Source of the DNA: Fen-1258 sp964595365 | GTDB lineage: Bacteria; Bacteroidota; Ignavibacteria; Ignavibacteriales; Melioribacteraceae | Length of the DNA stretch: 25,718 nt | Direction of reading: 5' to 3' | NCBI GenBank assembly: GCA_964595365.1 | Contig: CAZQQC010000029.1 | Coordinates: 1 to 25,718, forward strand | Part shown: positions 25,098 through 25,718 of the stretch, piece after piece | How the letters are laid out: every line of letters begins with the position of its first letter | Position numbering within the stretch: position 1 is the first letter of the stretch | Program-made: the position numbers and the translations under genes | The notes under the pieces: generated by a model | What the model was told of the DNA's origin: nothing | Seen by the model: only the letters and a program-made list of their open reading frames with translations | Databases searched by the model: none

Positions 25098-25310
25098 TTA
25101 TTTCTTCGTGCGAATTGTTTCATCAATAGCCACATTCACAACATCGAACCAATCAAAAAATCCCCATTCGATGCCTTTTTTAACAGAATTCATTTCATCA
25201 AAATTTAATTCTCTCCCAATTCTTTCTTTAGCTAACGTTTGCACATCCCAAACATTAATTCCATATACCAACTCATCCACGTTTAGTTTTTCTGTTATAT
25301 ATTGATTCAT
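25098..25310 (-). CDS. Small hypothetical protein heading the restriction-modification operon
   Basis: 70-aa acidic protein (MNQYITEKLNVDELVYGINV...). I do not recognise the family. The middle reads LAKERIGRELNFDEMNSVKKGIEWGFFDWFDVV, which suggests two or three helices and no membrane segment. The ATG at 25310 is chosen because GGAG lies 6 bp upstream; a TTG at 25325 would add five residues. It ends 22 bp before the methyltransferase start on the same strand. Small first genes in type II systems are often controller proteins, but I see no clear helix-turn-helix here, so this remains a guess. Confidence 0.65.
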   Translation of the reverse strand: MNQYITEKLNVDELVYGINVWDVQTLAKERIGRELNFDEMNSVKKGIEWGFFDWFDVVNVAIDETIRTKK

Positions 25311-25337
25311 AATTACTCCAACCAATAAAAAATTTTA

Positions 25338-25392
25338 TTCTACACTCTACATTCTCATTTCGCTCTTCATTCTACACTCTACGTTCTACACC
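25338..25392. repeat. Heptad-repeat element, copy 3, tandem form
   Basis: The array reads in 7-bp steps as TACACTC, TACATTC, a 4-bp TCAT break, TTCGCTC, TTCATTC, TACACTC, TACGTTC, TACACCC. Unlike copies 1 and 2, the units all point one way, so no strong hairpin forms. It fills most of the gap between queC and the restriction-modification genes. Confidence 0.75.
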
Positions 25393-25415
25393 CGCCTTCA
25401 CTAAAATTTCGGCGG
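25391..25415. repeat. CCGCC...GGCGG palindromic element after queC
   Basis: CCGCC (25392-25396) pairs with GGCGG (25411-25415) around an AT-rich 14-nt loop, 6 bp past the queC stop on the minus strand. It is strongly GC-rich against its surroundings and abuts the heptad array. It may be a terminator hairpin for queC or a member of a dispersed palindrome family. Confidence 0.5.
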
Positions 25416-25421
25416 ACAGGT

Positions 25422-25718
25422 TCATAAGTATTTCGGTTTAGTTTTATACGGGATCGGGTCCTCAATACCTGCTTGCCTAAAACCGCGCAGACGGAACGCA
25501 CAACTATCACACACGCCGCACGCTTCATCTTCGTTTTGATAGCACGACCATGTTAAGTTGAGCGGTGCTTTCAGCTCAATTCCTTTTTTTACGATCTTGG
25601 CTTTGGAAAAATGAATGATCGGCGTTTCAATTTTTATTTCAGTTTCCGGTTTAGTGCCGAGATCAGCCATTTTTTCAAAGGCTTCAAAAAACTTTGGACG
25701 ACAATCCGGGTAGCCGCT
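25422..25718 (-). CDS. queC: 7-cyano-7-deazaguanine synthase (5' part beyond window)
   Basis: The frame is open to the right edge, giving 98 C-terminal residues of QueC, which converts carboxy-deazaguanine and ammonia to preQ0 with ATP in the queuosine pathway. It begins with SGYPDCRP, the family motif, and runs on through the zinc site CYQNEDEACGVCDSC (Cys-x8-Cys-x2-Cys-x2-Cys). It ends with GFRQAGIEDPIPY, the usual C-terminus. The internal ATG at 25670 is not the start. The neighbouring heptad array and restriction-modification block separate it from queF. Confidence 0.93.
   Translation of the reverse strand, partial: SGYPDCRPKFFEAFEKMADLGTKPETEIKIETPIIHFSKAKIVKKGIELKAPLNLTWSCYQNEDEACGVCDSCAFRLRGFRQAGIEDPIPYKTKPKYL

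Noticed and set aside
25075..25135. Longer start for the methyltransferase
   Set aside because: The 20 extra residues overlap the preceding gene and precede the natural start of the fold at MLKKTKIYLG.
25338..25392. CRISPR-like array
   Set aside because: The repeat unit is 7 bp with no spacers; it is a short-period sequence, not a CRISPR.

Overview
The window is a low-GC bacterial chromosome segment, packed mostly on the minus strand. It looks like a Bacteroidota-type genome, most likely the Ignavibacteria/Chlorobi side. The reasons are: LPS-core genes imply a Gram-negative; several intergenic regions carry the Bacteroidota sigma-70 promoter form (TTG, 20 bp, then TAnnTTTG); strong Shine-Dalgarno sequences are rare; and there is a GlnD-type uridylyltransferase beside an S9 peptidase with an AQ-type signal peptide. 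The taxonomic call is inference.

Layout. 1-1609 (-): C-terminally cut multi-PAS sensor protein. 1708-3968 (-): waaA (Kdo transferase) and a GT9 heptosyltransferase-like gene, overlapping by 4 bp, for LPS inner core. 4110-4382 (+): a small unknown gene with its own promoter, divergent from the LPS pair. 4400-8974 (-): two half-size ABC exporters that look like an obligate heterodimer, followed by class I fructose-1,6-bisphosphatase. 9110-12949 (-): leuS, a tiny two-frame ORF joined to both neighbours, and serS. 13114-13706 (+): DUF433 antitoxin-like gene and a DUF5615 toxin-like gene broken by two amber codons. 13782-16859 (+): secreted S9 peptidase, YkvA/DUF1232 protein and a Nudix hydrolase. 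16890-20281 (-): glnD and murI. 20352-21740 (-): tyrosine phenol-lyase. 21847-22221 (-): queF. At the right edge is the 3' part of queC.

The accessory part is 22240-25420, wedged between queC and queF, two genes of the same 7-deazaguanine (queuosine) pathway. It holds a small unknown ORF, a beta-class DNA methyltransferase, a PmeII-like restriction endonuclease, a 23-codon remnant of a second and diverged queF, and a 351-residue protein built from seven tandem GcrA/Myb-like helix-turn-helix repeats. The queF remnant looks like a junction scar left when the restriction-modification block was imported from a relative. The seven-repeat protein is the strongest candidate for something undescribed: a modular DNA reader beside a DNA methyltransferase.

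Other notable signals are a dnaX-like A_AAA_AAG slippery heptamer that reconciles the two frames of the leuS-serS mini-ORF, and intergenic elements made of a 7-bp periodic sequence (TWCRYTC) that sit at gene 3' ends and form hairpins.
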